64,000 nucleotides of DNA. It comes from RH-AL1 sp050013235 (GTDB lineage: Bacteria > Pseudomonadota > Alphaproteobacteria > Rhizobiales > Beijerinckiaceae). The stretch's first letter is position 1; each line of letters opens with the position of its first letter. Location: NCBI GenBank assembly GCA_050013235.1, contig JBEKFQ010000001.1, forward strand, positions 1-64,000, in the 5' to 3' direction. This document shows positions 1 to 8,412 of this stretch, piece by piece. Below the pieces are notes generated by a model. The model had not been told where the DNA came from. It was given only the letters and a program-made list of their open reading frames with translations, and did no database searches. The position numbers were made by a program, and so were the translations under genes.

Positions 1-115
1 ATCCATGAGCAACACCCCAGATTCTCCAGCTTAAACGCCGGATGATCGCATGACCCAGGGTGGAAACTATTGGACGCTGTTTACCCCCGGAATCTGGAAA
101 GTTTTGCACGCTGTT

Positions 116-2656
116 TTACACTATGATTGTGACAAGCGCCGAACGCGCTGGGAGAAGATCCAGCCGGGTATTCATATCCGTTTTTGGGTTCAGGGTACCG
201 GCCACGATTTCAATCAGGCCGGCCTTGAGGCTCGCCGCAAAATCCGAAACGTAGCGTTGCGCCGCCAACTGCCGTTCCTCGGCGGCCCACTTGACTTGGA
301 TTGCCAAACGGGTGGTCTCCCGGTGCTCGGCCACTCTCGCTGCCTCGGCTGCTGCAGCTTCCATCAGGGAGCTATTGAGCTTGGTGTGTTTCTTGACGAG
401 CAGGACGCTTTCCAGCCGGTGTTTTTCTCGGTCGCGTTCAAGTTGTTCGATGCGGCCTCTCAGCATCCCTTCGCGAGCCTCGATCTCATTTTCACGCCGG
501 GCGGCATCGTTCGTCCGCCGCGAGATGGCGAAGTTTGCTGCCTTCTGCGCTCGTTCGCGTTCATTGTGCACCATTTCGCGAGTGCTGGCCTCTGCCAGAA
601 GATCGTGAGCCCGCCTCATCTCTTGCGCAGCCCGCGCGGCCATCATGTCTGCAGTAACCCGCGCACTTTCGATTTCACGACGCCGGGCCTCGAATTCGGC
701 TTGTTGTTTCGTCCGAATGGCTTCTAGTTTAGCAAAGATCGCAGCCCGTTGCTCATTGAGAGCGCCTGTTCGGCGGCTGAGATCTTCCAACTTCGATGTA
801 ACGAGCTTCTCGAGCCCCGCTTCGCGCGCCTTGACCGCGAGATCGCGCCGCTTCTGGTCGCTCTCCGTTGCCGCCGTATTACGGAGGCTCTCATCCAAGT
901 CACTACGCTCAGAATCAAGCTTGCTGCGAAGTGCATCATGTTCCGCTTTGCGTGCCGCGAGCTCCCCGCGGCTACTCTTCAAGCGCTGCGCTTGATCGTC
1001 TAGTTCGGCATGACGCCCAATGGCTTGATTTAAGAGGCTCCGGGCGTTCGCCGTCAAGGCGGCGGCCTCTGTGGCTGCTCGATGTACCACCTCACTGCTA
1101 GCCCGCTCGCGCTCTAAGAGTTCTGCTTTACGCACCTCGGCATCATCTAGCTGCGCTTTCAGCATTTCGTGCAGTTCCGTGAGCTCAATTTTTTGGCGCT
1201 GCAGATTCGCAGCTGACGCTGCGGCCATGACTAACGTCCGCTTGGCAACCGCAGCGTCTGAACGTGCTTTGACCTCGTTTCCCTTCGCGGCTTGCAGGTA
1301 AAATACCGTCTGCTGACGGGTTTGATTTAATGCTAAAGCATCCGTGGCTAAAATATTGCGATCTTCCCGAAGCGCCGTCTGATCGCGACGAAGAGTTTCG
1401 CCGAGCGAAATTAGCTCTGCTTCGTGCGCGGCGATCTGCCCAGCAAGGTATTGAACGCGACTTAATTCACTCGCGACTTGCTCCCGCTCGATTGCAATCG
1501 TCGCCTCCCTGTCTGTGAGTTCGTGTGTGCGTGTTTTTAAGGTGGCTTCCTGGAGCCAGAGGTTGGCCTCTCTAATTTCAACCGCTTCCATTCGCAGTCT
1601 CAAATCTTGTTCTCTCTCGGTGAGCCGGAACTCGCGCGCGTTTAGGTCCGCAGTCGTGAGATCAATCGAGGTTTGCAGCTCTTGGGCACGAGCCGACTCG
1701 GCGAGTGCCAGCGCCATTCGTTCGTTCACCTCAACCAAACCTGAAATTATTTTTTGACGCTCAGACGCGAGAATTACGAGATCGCGGGTGAGTTGCATTT
1801 CCCGTTCGGTCAAATCTACCTCGGCGACTTCCAATTCCGATTGGCGGTAATCGAGCGCTGCTTCGCGTTGATTGGCTTCGCCAAGGCTCTTGGACAAAAA
1901 ATCTAGTGTATTGAAAATCGTTGTCTTCTGGCCGGCCATTTCGACCAAGTGCGCCTTCTCCCTCTCGACTGATTCTCGGAAATCGGGAGTGTCCAAATGC
2001 TCGCGCCCCGTAATCGCCTTTTTGGCCCCGCGCACGAGGCGGGAGTCAAGAGCCTTTGCGGCGTGATCGGCCCACAGGGTTTGCAGGGCGCCAAACGATG
2101 ATCCGCCGCCAGCCTTAGCCTGCATGGCGAGAAGCATCTTTTTTACGGAGACTTCAAGGATGTCCCGGCCGCTGGACCCGTCTTTCTTCGTGCGTCCTTT
2201 CCGGTCATGGACCGGAGCGGCATACACATCGACGACGCCGCCACCGCGCTCGTCGAGGTCAAGCCTCATGGCAAAAACCCCGCCCACATGGGTCTCGGCG
2301 AAACTCTTGACTTGCGAGAAAAGCGCTTGAATCCGGGAATTCTGGCCATCGTGGATTCCGCCGGTTTCCGCGATCCATGACGGCGACACGCCCATAAGCA
2401 GGTGAACGGCGATCGCGGAACCCTGCCGCGTCCGCGCGCCTGCCGCTTTTAGATGAGCGCGAAAATCCTCAACATAGTTCGCGGAAGGTCCCCCTGACTG
2501 GGACCAATACAGGCAATCACCTCGCATAGCGCCTGGCCTCGTCGCGGCCGTTGGAGCTTGGCGGCTGGCATGGTCCTCTTGTTCGCGGAGATAGCCTTGT
2601 GTCTTGATCCGGTGGCATCGGACGAACGCGAAGAGCGGGCGGGAGACGTCGAGCAT
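116..2656 (-). CDS. MobV/Pre-like plasmid mobilisation protein with a long coiled-coil C-terminus
   Basis: Residues 1-230 resemble the Mob/Pre (MobV) relaxase family: an N-terminal motif with H29 and R32 (EDHASR), then a region ending SPSW around residue 91. The canonical metal motif HxDExxPHxH is replaced by RLDLDERGGGVVDV from R131, so the metal histidines are missing. Residues from about 250 to 800 are a nearly unbroken charged coiled coil rich in Glu, Arg, Ala and Leu, far longer than in typical 400-500 residue Mob proteins. The ATG has an AGGTGAG ribosome site 3 nt upstream. It is the leftmost gene seen on the island; the 115 nt after it show no further gene. Nicking activity is doubtful given the lost histidines. 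Confidence 0.75.
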   Translation of the reverse strand: MLDVSRPLFAFVRCHRIKTQGYLREQEDHASRQAPTAATRPGAMRGDCLYWSQSGGPSANYVEDFRAHLKAAGARTRQGSAIAVHLLMGVSPSWIAETGGIHDGQNSRIQALFSQVKSFAETHVGGVFAMRLDLDERGGGVVDVYAAPVHDRKGRTKKDGSSGRDILEVSVKKMLLAMQAKAGGGSSFGALQTLWADHAAKALDSRLVRGAKKAITGREHLDTPDFRESVEREKAHLVEMAGQKTTIFNTLDFLSKSLGEANQREAALDYRQSELEVAEVDLTEREMQLTRDLVILASERQKIISGLVEVNERMALALAESARAQELQTSIDLTTADLNAREFRLTEREQDLRLRMEAVEIREANLWLQEATLKTRTHELTDREATIAIEREQVASELSRVQYLAGQIAAHEAELISLGETLRRDQTALREDRNILATDALALNQTRQQTVFYLQAAKGNEVKARSDAAVAKRTLVMAAASAANLQRQKIELTELHEMLKAQLDDAEVRKAELLERERASSEVVHRAATEAAALTANARSLLNQAIGRHAELDDQAQRLKSSRGELAARKAEHDALRSKLDSERSDLDESLRNTAATESDQKRRDLAVKAREAGLEKLVTSKLEDLSRRTGALNEQRAAIFAKLEAIRTKQQAEFEARRREIESARVTADMMAARAAQEMRRAHDLLAEASTREMVHNERERAQKAANFAISRRTNDAARRENEIEAREGMLRGRIEQLERDREKHRLESVLLVKKHTKLNSSLMEAAAAEAARVAEHRETTRLAIQVKWAAEERQLAAQRYVSDFAASLKAGLIEIVAGTLNPKTDMNTRLDLLPARSALVTIIV

Positions 2657-2724
2657 GACTCACCTGTCGAAGCTGATGGATTGAGAAAAACAAACAATCG
2701 CCAAGCTTTGAGAAAAAGATTTAT

Positions 2725-2760
2725 CAAATAAATAGTTGACAAACACACTACCGGTTATCC
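2725..2760 (-). other. Possible origin-of-transfer core upstream of the mob gene
   Basis: The minus strand reads TAGTGTGTTT at 2750-2741, about 85 bp upstream of the mob start. MobV-type origins such as that of pMV158 contain a TAGTGTG core just before their mob gene. An AT-rich stretch with the small inverted repeat TTTAT-CAA-ATAAA (2720-2732) lies next to it. The long inverted repeat of well-studied MobV origins is not evident, so this is only a positional and short-sequence match. Confidence 0.25.
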
Positions 2761-2903
2761 TTTCAGGACCGCTCGCGCTTAACCGGTGTGGATTCGAATC
2801 CTTTGTTATAGATTGGTTCGAGCCGTGAGGAAAAAGCGGGAGCCACCGGCCGATGCCGCCTCGGCAGCCCATCAGTTCGTGTTCAGAAAGGCGAACCGCG
2901 AGC

Positions 2904-3935
2904 CTAAGTTGGCGAGGCAGTCAATGCTTCGATCAGTGCCTCGTAAGAGGTGTGTTTCCAAAGCATGATGAGGTTGGTGATCGCATCATCACTAAACTCC
3001 TTGCGCAGCCGATAAAGCAGTTCGCCGGCTGCAATTTTTTCGTCGGCGTTATGATGAGAGACCGCGTCACCATCATGTGCAGGCGCAAACTTGACCTCGG
3101 AGAAGTCGCTCTGGTTTGAGGTAGGCTCGTCATCACCGGAGGCCTCGTTGGTGTATGACGTCGACGTGACATCCACCTCCCGGCCTTCGACATCGGATGA
3201 CGTACCGTCGATGTCCTCCAGATTGTCCACACCAAGCGGTGTCGCAGGCCCGAACAGCGGCGAAGACGAGGTATTATCGTTGAGGCGCCCCGTGACTCGT
3301 TTGGCCACAGCGATTGGCCGATCCGCGGCCAGGGAGTCGATTAATCCATTTTCCTTAAACTCCCTAACCATGGCGGCAATGTCGTCGGCTGTGATCCGCT
3401 TTTTGGCCTCGATAAGATCGACGATACGAGCTTTCACAGGTTCCGGCGCGAAGGCGCCCCGATAGAGGGCGCGGGGCGTCAATTCCGTAACGGTTGGGGA
3501 AACAGCGGCCCAATCCGCCGCCGCCATAAAATTTCGCGCCGTGCTTTCACTAAAGTCCAGTTCTGTTTGTAGCCAAATTGTTAGCGTACCCCGCGAACAA
3601 TATTCCAACAGTGTTTTTTTGACGGCATTGAGATCATTGCCAACATCCACGATGTATTTGCCGGAGCGACCAAGAATACGAACTCGCATCTTATCCAAAA
3701 AGGCGCGGTCCTTCAGCGGCATGTTGCTGTAATCGATGGACATGGCCGGCCGAAAGTCTGCGGCTGTTTGGACATCATTCGTCTCCACTTCAGCGTTGGA
3801 TTGGTCATCCGACGCTGCGATGTCCAGCGAAGAACTCGGCAGCGTTGCTGCCTCGTAAGCCGAAACGTCATCATTCAACATTTCGGAAATGATTTTGTCG
3901 CTTGCAATTGCGATGATAGCGCTCATCGAAGACAT
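2904..3935 (-). CDS. DUF3102-like island protein
   Basis: This 343-residue protein has an acidic, low-complexity N-terminus (1-65), then a region from about residue 70 to 195 resembling DUF3102: an alternating helical block with IVDVGNDLNAVKK, a LTIWLQTELDFSESTARNF segment and a following AADWAAV. The family is common on plasmids and integrated elements and may bind DNA, but its biochemical role is unknown. The C-terminal third is acidic and Ser/Thr-rich and probably disordered, ending in a short hydrophobic helical block. The start has a strong GGAGG 7 nt upstream. It lies between the mob gene and the AlpA-like gene, all on the minus strand, consistent with an island maintenance or transfer role. 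That role is inferred from position only. Confidence 0.7.
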   Translation of the reverse strand: MSSMSAIIAIASDKIISEMLNDDVSAYEAATLPSSSLDIAASDDQSNAEVETNDVQTAADFRPAMSIDYSNMPLKDRAFLDKMRVRILGRSGKYIVDVGNDLNAVKKTLLEYCSRGTLTIWLQTELDFSESTARNFMAAADWAAVSPTVTELTPRALYRGAFAPEPVKARIVDLIEAKKRITADDIAAMVREFKENGLIDSLAADRPIAVAKRVTGRLNDNTSSSPLFGPATPLGVDNLEDIDGTSSDVEGREVDVTSTSYTNEASGDDEPTSNQSDFSEVKFAPAHDGDAVSHHNADEKIAAGELLYRLRKEFSDDAITNLIMLWKHTSYEALIEALTASPT

Positions 3936-4227
3936 TTTAACCTCCAGGATATTAAATGATTAGTGCGACGGTGAATCCTTGGCCTTAGGATCGATGGTCG
4001 GCCCGGTTTATTTTTTCTCTGTTTTGGAGCGCTATGAGTTTCGAAAACGGTCAGCCGTTTCCGCATCAGTCTTGCGCATCTCGAAAAGTTTTATTTGAGC
4101 GTGCACTTGAATCGTAGTCCATCGTGCAGGCGATGTGCGCCGGGTGAGCCTCTCGCGTTCTGGATCTGTGGTGAATCCAAAACCGCTTAATCGCTATGCG
4201 TTTAGCATCGCGCCGGCGCCTGTTGCG

Positions 4228-4566
4228 TCAGCTGATTTCGGGTGGCGCGCGGGTCATCGGATCTTGCCCCCCGACCGTAGCTTGCTGCGAGGGCTCGCGA
4301 TCGCTCAATTCACTTAAATACCGGCGAGCTTCGTCGATCAAAATGAGAGACCGTTTACCGGCCTTTTTGATTTTAAGCCGGCCCTTTGCAATTTCTTCGT
4401 AAGTGTGCGAGCGACCGATCGACGTGGCCCTGCAAAACTCTTCGATCGAAAGCGCAAGGGCACCGGCGGTAAGGATTGACTGCAAACGGCTATCCGACTT
4501 CTTGTTCTTTTCGGCCCGGTATTTCTGCGATGCGTTGGTCATGACAAGTGAAGTTTGGTCGTTCAA
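4228..4566 (-). CDS. AlpA-like small helix-turn-helix (excisionase-type) protein
   Basis: The 112-residue protein is basic at its N-terminus. From about residue 38 it carries LSIEEFCRATSIGRSHTYEEIAKGRLKIKKAGKRSLI, which has the spacing of a winged-helix domain as in AlpA or excisionase-like proteins: helix, turn, recognition helix, then a beta wing around KKAGKR. It starts with TTG, chosen because AGGAGG sits 5 nt upstream. Such proteins often control integrase or excision on integrative elements. The integrase is 1.3 kb to the right on the same strand, and an unknown gene diverges from it. Excision control is inferred; a role as transcription regulator of the divergent gene is equally possible. 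Confidence 0.7.
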   Translation of the reverse strand: MNDQTSLVMTNASQKYRAEKNKKSDSRLQSILTAGALALSIEEFCRATSIGRSHTYEEIAKGRLKIKKAGKRSLILIDEARRYLSELSDREPSQQATVGGQDPMTRAPPEIS

Positions 4567-4721
4567 TATCGCCTCCTAAGATTTCTCAAACCTAGGGCGC
4601 TGATGTCACCGGCGCGCGGGGGTAAAAAGGGCGTTTCCGTAAAAACAGCCCATTGACAAGGAAGATGAAATATGAAATTTCTGATTGGTTTATCTTAAAA
4701 TATTATCAAGGGGTGAGAGTC

Positions 4722-5684
4722 ATGGGCGCAGGAAGCCGTTTTTGGCTTGAACGAAACCGTCTATGGCAGGAATCGTTTGGCAGGATGCCCTTGGTTGCGC
4801 CTACCAACGATGATCTGGACAAAACAATCGAAGCCGCATTGCGGCGCGCCGGTGTGAATACGTCGACGTGGTCTACCAAGGGTTATCGGGGCCTAGGACA
4901 CACCAAGACGCTGTTGGGTTTGCGTCCCTTGATCGGAGACGAAACGTTTCGGCCCTTCAGCGAAATGCGGCAATTCTGGCTTCCCTTGGCCGCCGGCTTT
5001 GCAACCTACGAACAGCTGCAGCAGGTGAAACGGCTCGATAACCGGGGTGAGTTGCTTGCGCGCGTCCGTGAATTCAGGCGCGCTGCCGAAGCAGTCGAGA
5101 ATGGTTATCGTGGCGCCAGCCGGGCGTGGGGGACTTCGCCTTTAAAAACGTTCGTCGCCAGCCCGCTAGGTGTCGAGCTCGCGTACATTAATTTGACAGA
5201 GGGTCGCTTCCCTCGGCTTTATGCCGCCATGGCTGAGCTCGAAAGCGAACTGGCCGTCGATGAAAATGCCGTCAAGGTGAATAAAAATACGCGTTTTGCG
5301 TTGAGGGCTTTCGTTGCGATCGTGGGAATCGCCTGGCATCGATTGACTCGCATGACGCCAAGCAGAGACAAGCCATTCAAAGATTTTGTCGAGGCTGCAA
5401 CGGCGTCAGTCGGCGGATTTGGAGACGCTCTTGATGAGGCAATCCGCGACGTTACGGGCCAAACCGATTGGGCCAAATTCGATAATCTGTTCGAGCTATT
5501 GCTTTTGACGGGTCCGGTCTTGCGGGATGCCGTAAAGGTAGGTCCTTTTCCGGACGAGGAAAGGTCTGCGATGTACGAAGCTCTCTACAACCATGAATCT
5601 GGATCGCCGCATTTCGATGTGCTCCTCCATGGAACCCGTTCGGGTCCGGAAGCCGAGATGATCGCGAGGCTTTACGGTCTTTGA
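4722..5684 (+). CDS. Unrecognised 320-residue island protein
   Basis: I do not recognise this protein. From the chosen ATG it has 320 residues, no signal peptide and a mostly helical look, with many Arg, Leu and aromatic residues. A moderately hydrophobic stretch around FVAIVGIAWHRLTRMTP is too short and charged to be a clear membrane span. The start at 4722 has AAGGGG 9-14 nt upstream; ATG 4665 and TTG 4653 are in frame but have poorer ribosome sites. It diverges from the AlpA-like gene and is the only plus-strand gene on this part of the island, so it may have its own promoter. A hairpin terminator follows at 5880. It is the best candidate for island cargo here; no function can be assigned. 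Confidence 0.7.
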   Translation: MGAGSRFWLERNRLWQESFGRMPLVAPTNDDLDKTIEAALRRAGVNTSTWSTKGYRGLGHTKTLLGLRPLIGDETFRPFSEMRQFWLPLAAGFATYEQLQQVKRLDNRGELLARVREFRRAAEAVENGYRGASRAWGTSPLKTFVASPLGVELAYINLTEGRFPRLYAAMAELESELAVDENAVKVNKNTRFALRAFVAIVGIAWHRLTRMTPSRDKPFKDFVEAATASVGGFGDALDEAIRDVTGQTDWAKFDNLFELLLLTGPVLRDAVKVGPFPDEERSAMYEALYNHESGSPHFDVLLHGTRSGPEAEMIARLYGL

Positions 5685-5879
5685 CTTGCGCATGACGACA
5701 ATTTGGTCGAGCGCACGACGATTAGCGAAGGAAATGTGAATAGCGAGATTAAGCATACCACCAGCGGCGGCCAAGCCACAGAGTTTTCCATATTGCGGCT
5801 CGGCCATCAATCCAGCCATTCTGATGGATTGATGGCGGTCGCCGGAATTTCCAGCGCTCGCCACGACCTATAAAACATC

Positions 5880-5905
5880 CGCGCTCCGAACAGAGCGCGA
5901 CTTTT
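5880..5905. terminator. Bidirectional hairpin terminator between the unknown gene and the integrase
   Basis: A perfect 7-bp stem CGCGCTC (5880-5886) / GAGCGCG (5893-5899) with a 6-nt loop is followed by ACTTTT on the plus strand. On the minus strand it lies 11 nt past the integrase stop and is followed, after a short gap, by TTTT. It sits between two convergent genes and suits both. Confidence 0.6.
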
Positions 5906-5910
5906 CATCT

Positions 5911-7233
5911 CTAAAACTTTGGTAAGTGATCGTCGATCGCCTTCTGCAGATGATCGGGAGCGAGATGCGCGTAATATTTCTCGGTAGTCCGGGTGTCTTT
6001 GTGGCCAAGAAGCTTAGAGACCGTCAGAAGCGGGACGCCGGCCATGACCAGATGGCTCGCAAACGTGTCGCGCATCCCATGAAACGTGATGGCCGGATCG
6101 ATGCCCGCGTCGCTGCAGCCTTTTTCCATTCTTCGTTGTTGATCCGACGGCCGCCATTGTTCACCGTCCGCCCGCACGAACACGAACTCCTTCGGCCTCT
6201 TGCCCTTCACGATCTCACCCAGGAACTGGCAGCCCTCCCGGGTCAACCGGATGATCTGGGTCTCGCCGGACTTGGTGATCCGGGTCAGGGCGGTCCGGGC
6301 CGCCAGATCGACGTCGCCGCAGGTGAGATGACGAAGGCTCCCAAATCGGCAGCCGGTCAGGAGGGCGCCGCGGACAAGCCGGCGGAAATCCTCTTCGACA
6401 TGTCCCTTGAGCCGCTCGCTTTCATCGACCGAGAGATAACGGATGCGCGCCTGATCAACGCCAGAGTAGGGGGCAAGTGCCGTATTCCAGGCGGCGTCCG
6501 TCGCGAACCAATGTTGCGTCTTGGCGTAGTTCAAGGCGGCGCGCAAAACGTTCAAGATCCGGTTTGCCCGGTTGCGCCGGGCGCGAAGCGCATCCTTCTC
6601 ATCAAAGTCATCGTCGCGATCGCGAACGACTGGGTTCCCCGACCGCGACAGGCGCGGCGCGAGCGGCAAATCGTTTCGGAAGTTCTTGAGCATTTCCGCA
6701 TTGAGACGGTCGAGACGCGTCGCGCCGAGCTTTGGCCGCAGGTGACACTTCAGAACACTGTCGAGGTTCGGGAGGTCGCGCCCGGGCTGGTTGTCCCGGC
6801 CAGTATCGCCCCTGACATAGGCCGCACGATAGATGTCGAACACGTCGTTCAGGGTTGATCGCGCCGCCTGGGGCAAGGTGCCGGAGAGACGTTTGGCTTC
6901 GGCCTCGATATAGGCGGCCTCGGCTTTTTTCACGGCCTGGGGGTAGGACAAGATCGCGGCTTGATCCGGCAGGGCAGGACCATCGTCCGCGGTGCCAAGC
7001 TTCCTCTCGAGATAAGAAGCAGAATCAGGGAGACGGATTCGCGCGAGCCAGGATCCGCCGCGTCGTCCGCGCCGGTAGCCCAACGCCAAGCCCTGGTGGA
7101 TCGCCCGGTAGTAGGGCTCACCGCGCGGCGCCAAGCGCTCGCGCGCCGTCGGTGTACTTATGGGGGCATCACTCGTCGATCGGCTCATGGCAAGGTCCAA
7201 AACATGGGAAGTTTTTGGGGAGTATACGGGCAT
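5911..7233 (-). CDS. int: Tyrosine-family site-specific integrase
   Basis: The 440-residue protein is a tyrosine recombinase that would integrate and excise the island at the tRNA-Glu site. All catalytic residues are visible: R296 in GCRFGSLRH, K321 in TKSGETQ, H385 and R388 in FHGMRDTFASH, H411 in LLGHKDTRTT and nucleophile Y420 in TEKYYAH. An N-terminal SAM-like core-binding domain spans about 125-240, preceded by an arm-type segment rich in Arg and Gly. The ATG at 7233 has no clear ribosome site; an in-frame ATG at 7188 is an alternative start. The gene points away from the adjacent tRNA fragment. The protein appears intact, so the island could still be mobile. Confidence 0.93.
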   Translation of the reverse strand: MPVYSPKTSHVLDLAMSRSTSDAPISTPTARERLAPRGEPYYRAIHQGLALGYRRGRRGGSWLARIRLPDSASYLERKLGTADDGPALPDQAAILSYPQAVKKAEAAYIEAEAKRLSGTLPQAARSTLNDVFDIYRAAYVRGDTGRDNQPGRDLPNLDSVLKCHLRPKLGATRLDRLNAEMLKNFRNDLPLAPRLSRSGNPVVRDRDDDFDEKDALRARRNRANRILNVLRAALNYAKTQHWFATDAAWNTALAPYSGVDQARIRYLSVDESERLKGHVEEDFRRLVRGALLTGCRFGSLRHLTCGDVDLAARTALTRITKSGETQIIRLTREGCQFLGEIVKGKRPKEFVFVRADGEQWRPSDQQRRMEKGCSDAGIDPAITFHGMRDTFASHLVMAGVPLLTVSKLLGHKDTRTTEKYYAHLAPDHLQKAIDDHLPKF

Positions 7234-7335
7234 GGACGGGCTGAGACGCCCATGGACTGTCCTTATCTATTTCTTTATTTTACAACGAGTTATAATACTA
7301 AGTCAAAGCCGAAAGCGGCCATTTTGTCAATGTTC

Positions 7336-7384
7336 TCGCCCTTTCACGGCGAAAACAGGGGTTCGATTCCCCTTGGGCGCACCA
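7336..7384 (+). other. Right attachment site: 3' fragment of a tRNA-Glu (TTC) gene
   Basis: The 49 bp contain an anticodon stem-loop TCGCC-CTTTCAC-GGCGA with anticodon TTC, a T arm AGGGG-TTCGATT-CCCCT, the acceptor strand TGGGCGC, discriminator A and encoded CCA. The expected 5' half, beginning about GCGCCCA with a D arm, is absent upstream: bases 7244-7335 show no matching acceptor strand. This is the signature left when an element integrates into the 3' half of a tRNA gene, so the fragment is not a working tRNA. The segment from anticodon loop to CCA is the probable crossover core. Confidence 0.75.
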
Positions 7385-7567
7385 ATGAAACCGAGCGATT
7401 GCCACAATTTGACAACCTTGAGCGGACTCTGTGCTGGAAAATCGAAACAGTTTTCCGGGGTGACGCCGCCGGGGCAATAGGCGAAACTGGGACATGATCC
7501 GCCCGGTGAAACTCGTATCGCAGCCTCGAACCGTGACGCGCCCGGATCGGGTAGCGAGGAGCAAGGC

Positions 7568-7891
7568 ATGAGAGTCGTCTTCATCGTCATCGGCGGATCG
7601 GCGGGTCTCGTCATCGGGGCCATCGCCGGATTCTGCGTGGCTCTCGTCGCGATGTCCTTTTCCCAATCGCGTAACGATGGCAGTTACGGGATGCTGGAAA
7701 TGATCGTGTGCCTGCCAAGCGGCACGTTTTTAGGACTGCTGACCGGTCTTTACGACCCGTCTCGCGGGCCGCTAGCGCGAACGAGACCCGTTCTAGCGCG
7801 CGGCCCTGGCATCGGATGTCCCCGAAAATGTGGGAAAGATTCCCGCCGCATTAAGCGTCCGTTAACCATAAAGCCGCTTACTTCTTCTTAA
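7568..7891 (+). CDS. Small hypothetical membrane protein
   Basis: The 107-residue frame begins with a basic residue and a long hydrophobic, glycine-rich segment (about 3-31) and has a second hydrophobic stretch near 45-60, suggesting two membrane helices. The tail is basic and low in recognisable features. The ATG has GAGGAG/AAGG upstream. It is the first gene outside the island. The C-terminal third reads less like protein than the rest, so the true gene may be diverged. No function can be given. Confidence 0.5.
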   Translation: MRVVFIVIGGSAGLVIGAIAGFCVALVAMSFSQSRNDGSYGMLEMIVCLPSGTFLGLLTGLYDPSRGPLARTRPVLARGPGIGCPRKCGKDSRRIKRPLTIKPLTSS

Positions 7892-7895
7892 GAAG

Positions 7896-7950
7896 TTAGA
7901 GCATTTCCACGATCATAAAAGTCTACAACTTTTATGGAAAATGCTCCTAG
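7896..7950 (-). repeat. Dispersed palindromic intergenic repeat, copy 1
   Basis: The segment starts TTAGAGCATTTCC and ends GGAAAATGCTCCTAG, forming an imperfect hairpin with ACTTTTAT/ATAAAAGT inside. Related copies are at 24230-24346, 39436-39550 and 55941-55994. Read on the minus strand it aligns best with the first half of the 24230 copy. It begins 5 bp after the preceding stop codon. Confidence 0.65.
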
Positions 7951-8007
7951 CATTGATCCGAGAGCTTTGTTCGACTGGGTCTCCCCAGCTAACTCCAGGA
8001 CTTGCCG

Positions 8008-8412
8008 ATGCACGTTGCGCATCATCTGCCGCCCGCGCCCGAGCTGAATACGCGCCTCCAAACCCGCAAGACGCCTGGGGATGACGAGGAAAGCAAGGCC
8101 TATGCGCACCTTTCCGGTCTCTCCGAGGAAGACCGGCGCAAAGGCTCGAAGGGGCAGCCGCCGCCCCAGCGCGATCCGGACCAGCCGCCGCAACCCACGT
8201 CCTCCGGGCTGTTGCGCCCGAAATCGCGTCCACTCGCCTTCGCCAAGCCGGCGCCGTTCATGGCCGTGACGAGCGTGACGGAATTTTGGACCGAACTCGT
8301 CATGGCGAGCAAGGACGAAGGCCTCGATGACGGCGGGCAACAACCGGCAAAGCAAGCGGCGCGGACAAACGAACCCTCGCTTCTCGATCTGTTCGCCAAG
8401 GCCGTGAAGTGA
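8008..8412 (+). CDS. Hypothetical proline-rich small protein
   Basis: From the ATG at 8008 the frame encodes 134 residues: a His/Pro-rich start, an acidic and basic charged middle (DDEESKAYAHLSGLSEEDRRKG), a Pro/Gln-rich linker and a C-terminus with TEFWTELVMASK and SLLDLFAKAVK helices. The third-position GC bias fits the plus frame, which is why the overlapping minus-strand frames were rejected. AGGA lies upstream of the start. There is no signal peptide or known domain. It lies alone, ahead of the secreted cyclase-like gene. Confidence 0.55.
   Translation: MHVAHHLPPAPELNTRLQTRKTPGDDEESKAYAHLSGLSEEDRRKGSKGQPPPQRDPDQPPQPTSSGLLRPKSRPLAFAKPAPFMAVTSVTEFWTELVMASKDEGLDDGGQQPAKQAARTNEPSLLDLFAKAVK

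Larger units (their letters stand above)
1..7384. mobile_element. Right-hand part of an integrated genomic island
   Basis: The segment holds a relaxase-like gene, a DUF3102-like gene, a small HTH gene, an unknown gene and a tyrosine integrase. It ends at a 3' fragment of a tRNA-Glu gene. The integrase lies about 100 bp from that fragment, the usual position of int beside its att site. Base composition looks AT-richer and GC3 bias weaker than in the genes to the right of 8.4 kb. Because the tRNA fragment keeps only its 3' half and reads on the plus strand, the intact tRNA gene and the other island end should be to the left, outside the window. A Mob-type protein suggests a mobilisable element rather than a prophage; no structural phage gene is visible. 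Confidence 0.75.

Noticed and set aside
2785..2830. GGATTCGAATCC, looking like a tRNA T arm, near the mob gene
   Set aside because: No acceptor stem, anticodon arm or CCA can be placed around it; also no match to the tRNA-Glu core at 7336, so it is not the left att site.
4034..4117. 27-codon frame with GGAG five bases before its ATG, between the DUF3102-like and AlpA-like genes
   Set aside because: Too short to judge and with no hydrophobic or other notable feature; kept here only as a possible small protein.
4653..4721. TTGACA at 4653 as a -35 promoter box for the unknown island gene
   Set aside because: No reasonable -10 box is found at 16-18 bp downstream; the hexamer alone is not enough.
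5496..5864. Minus-strand frame of 122 codons overlapping the end of the unknown island gene
   Set aside because: It overlaps a better-supported gene on the other strand, has no ribosome site and no recognisable protein features.
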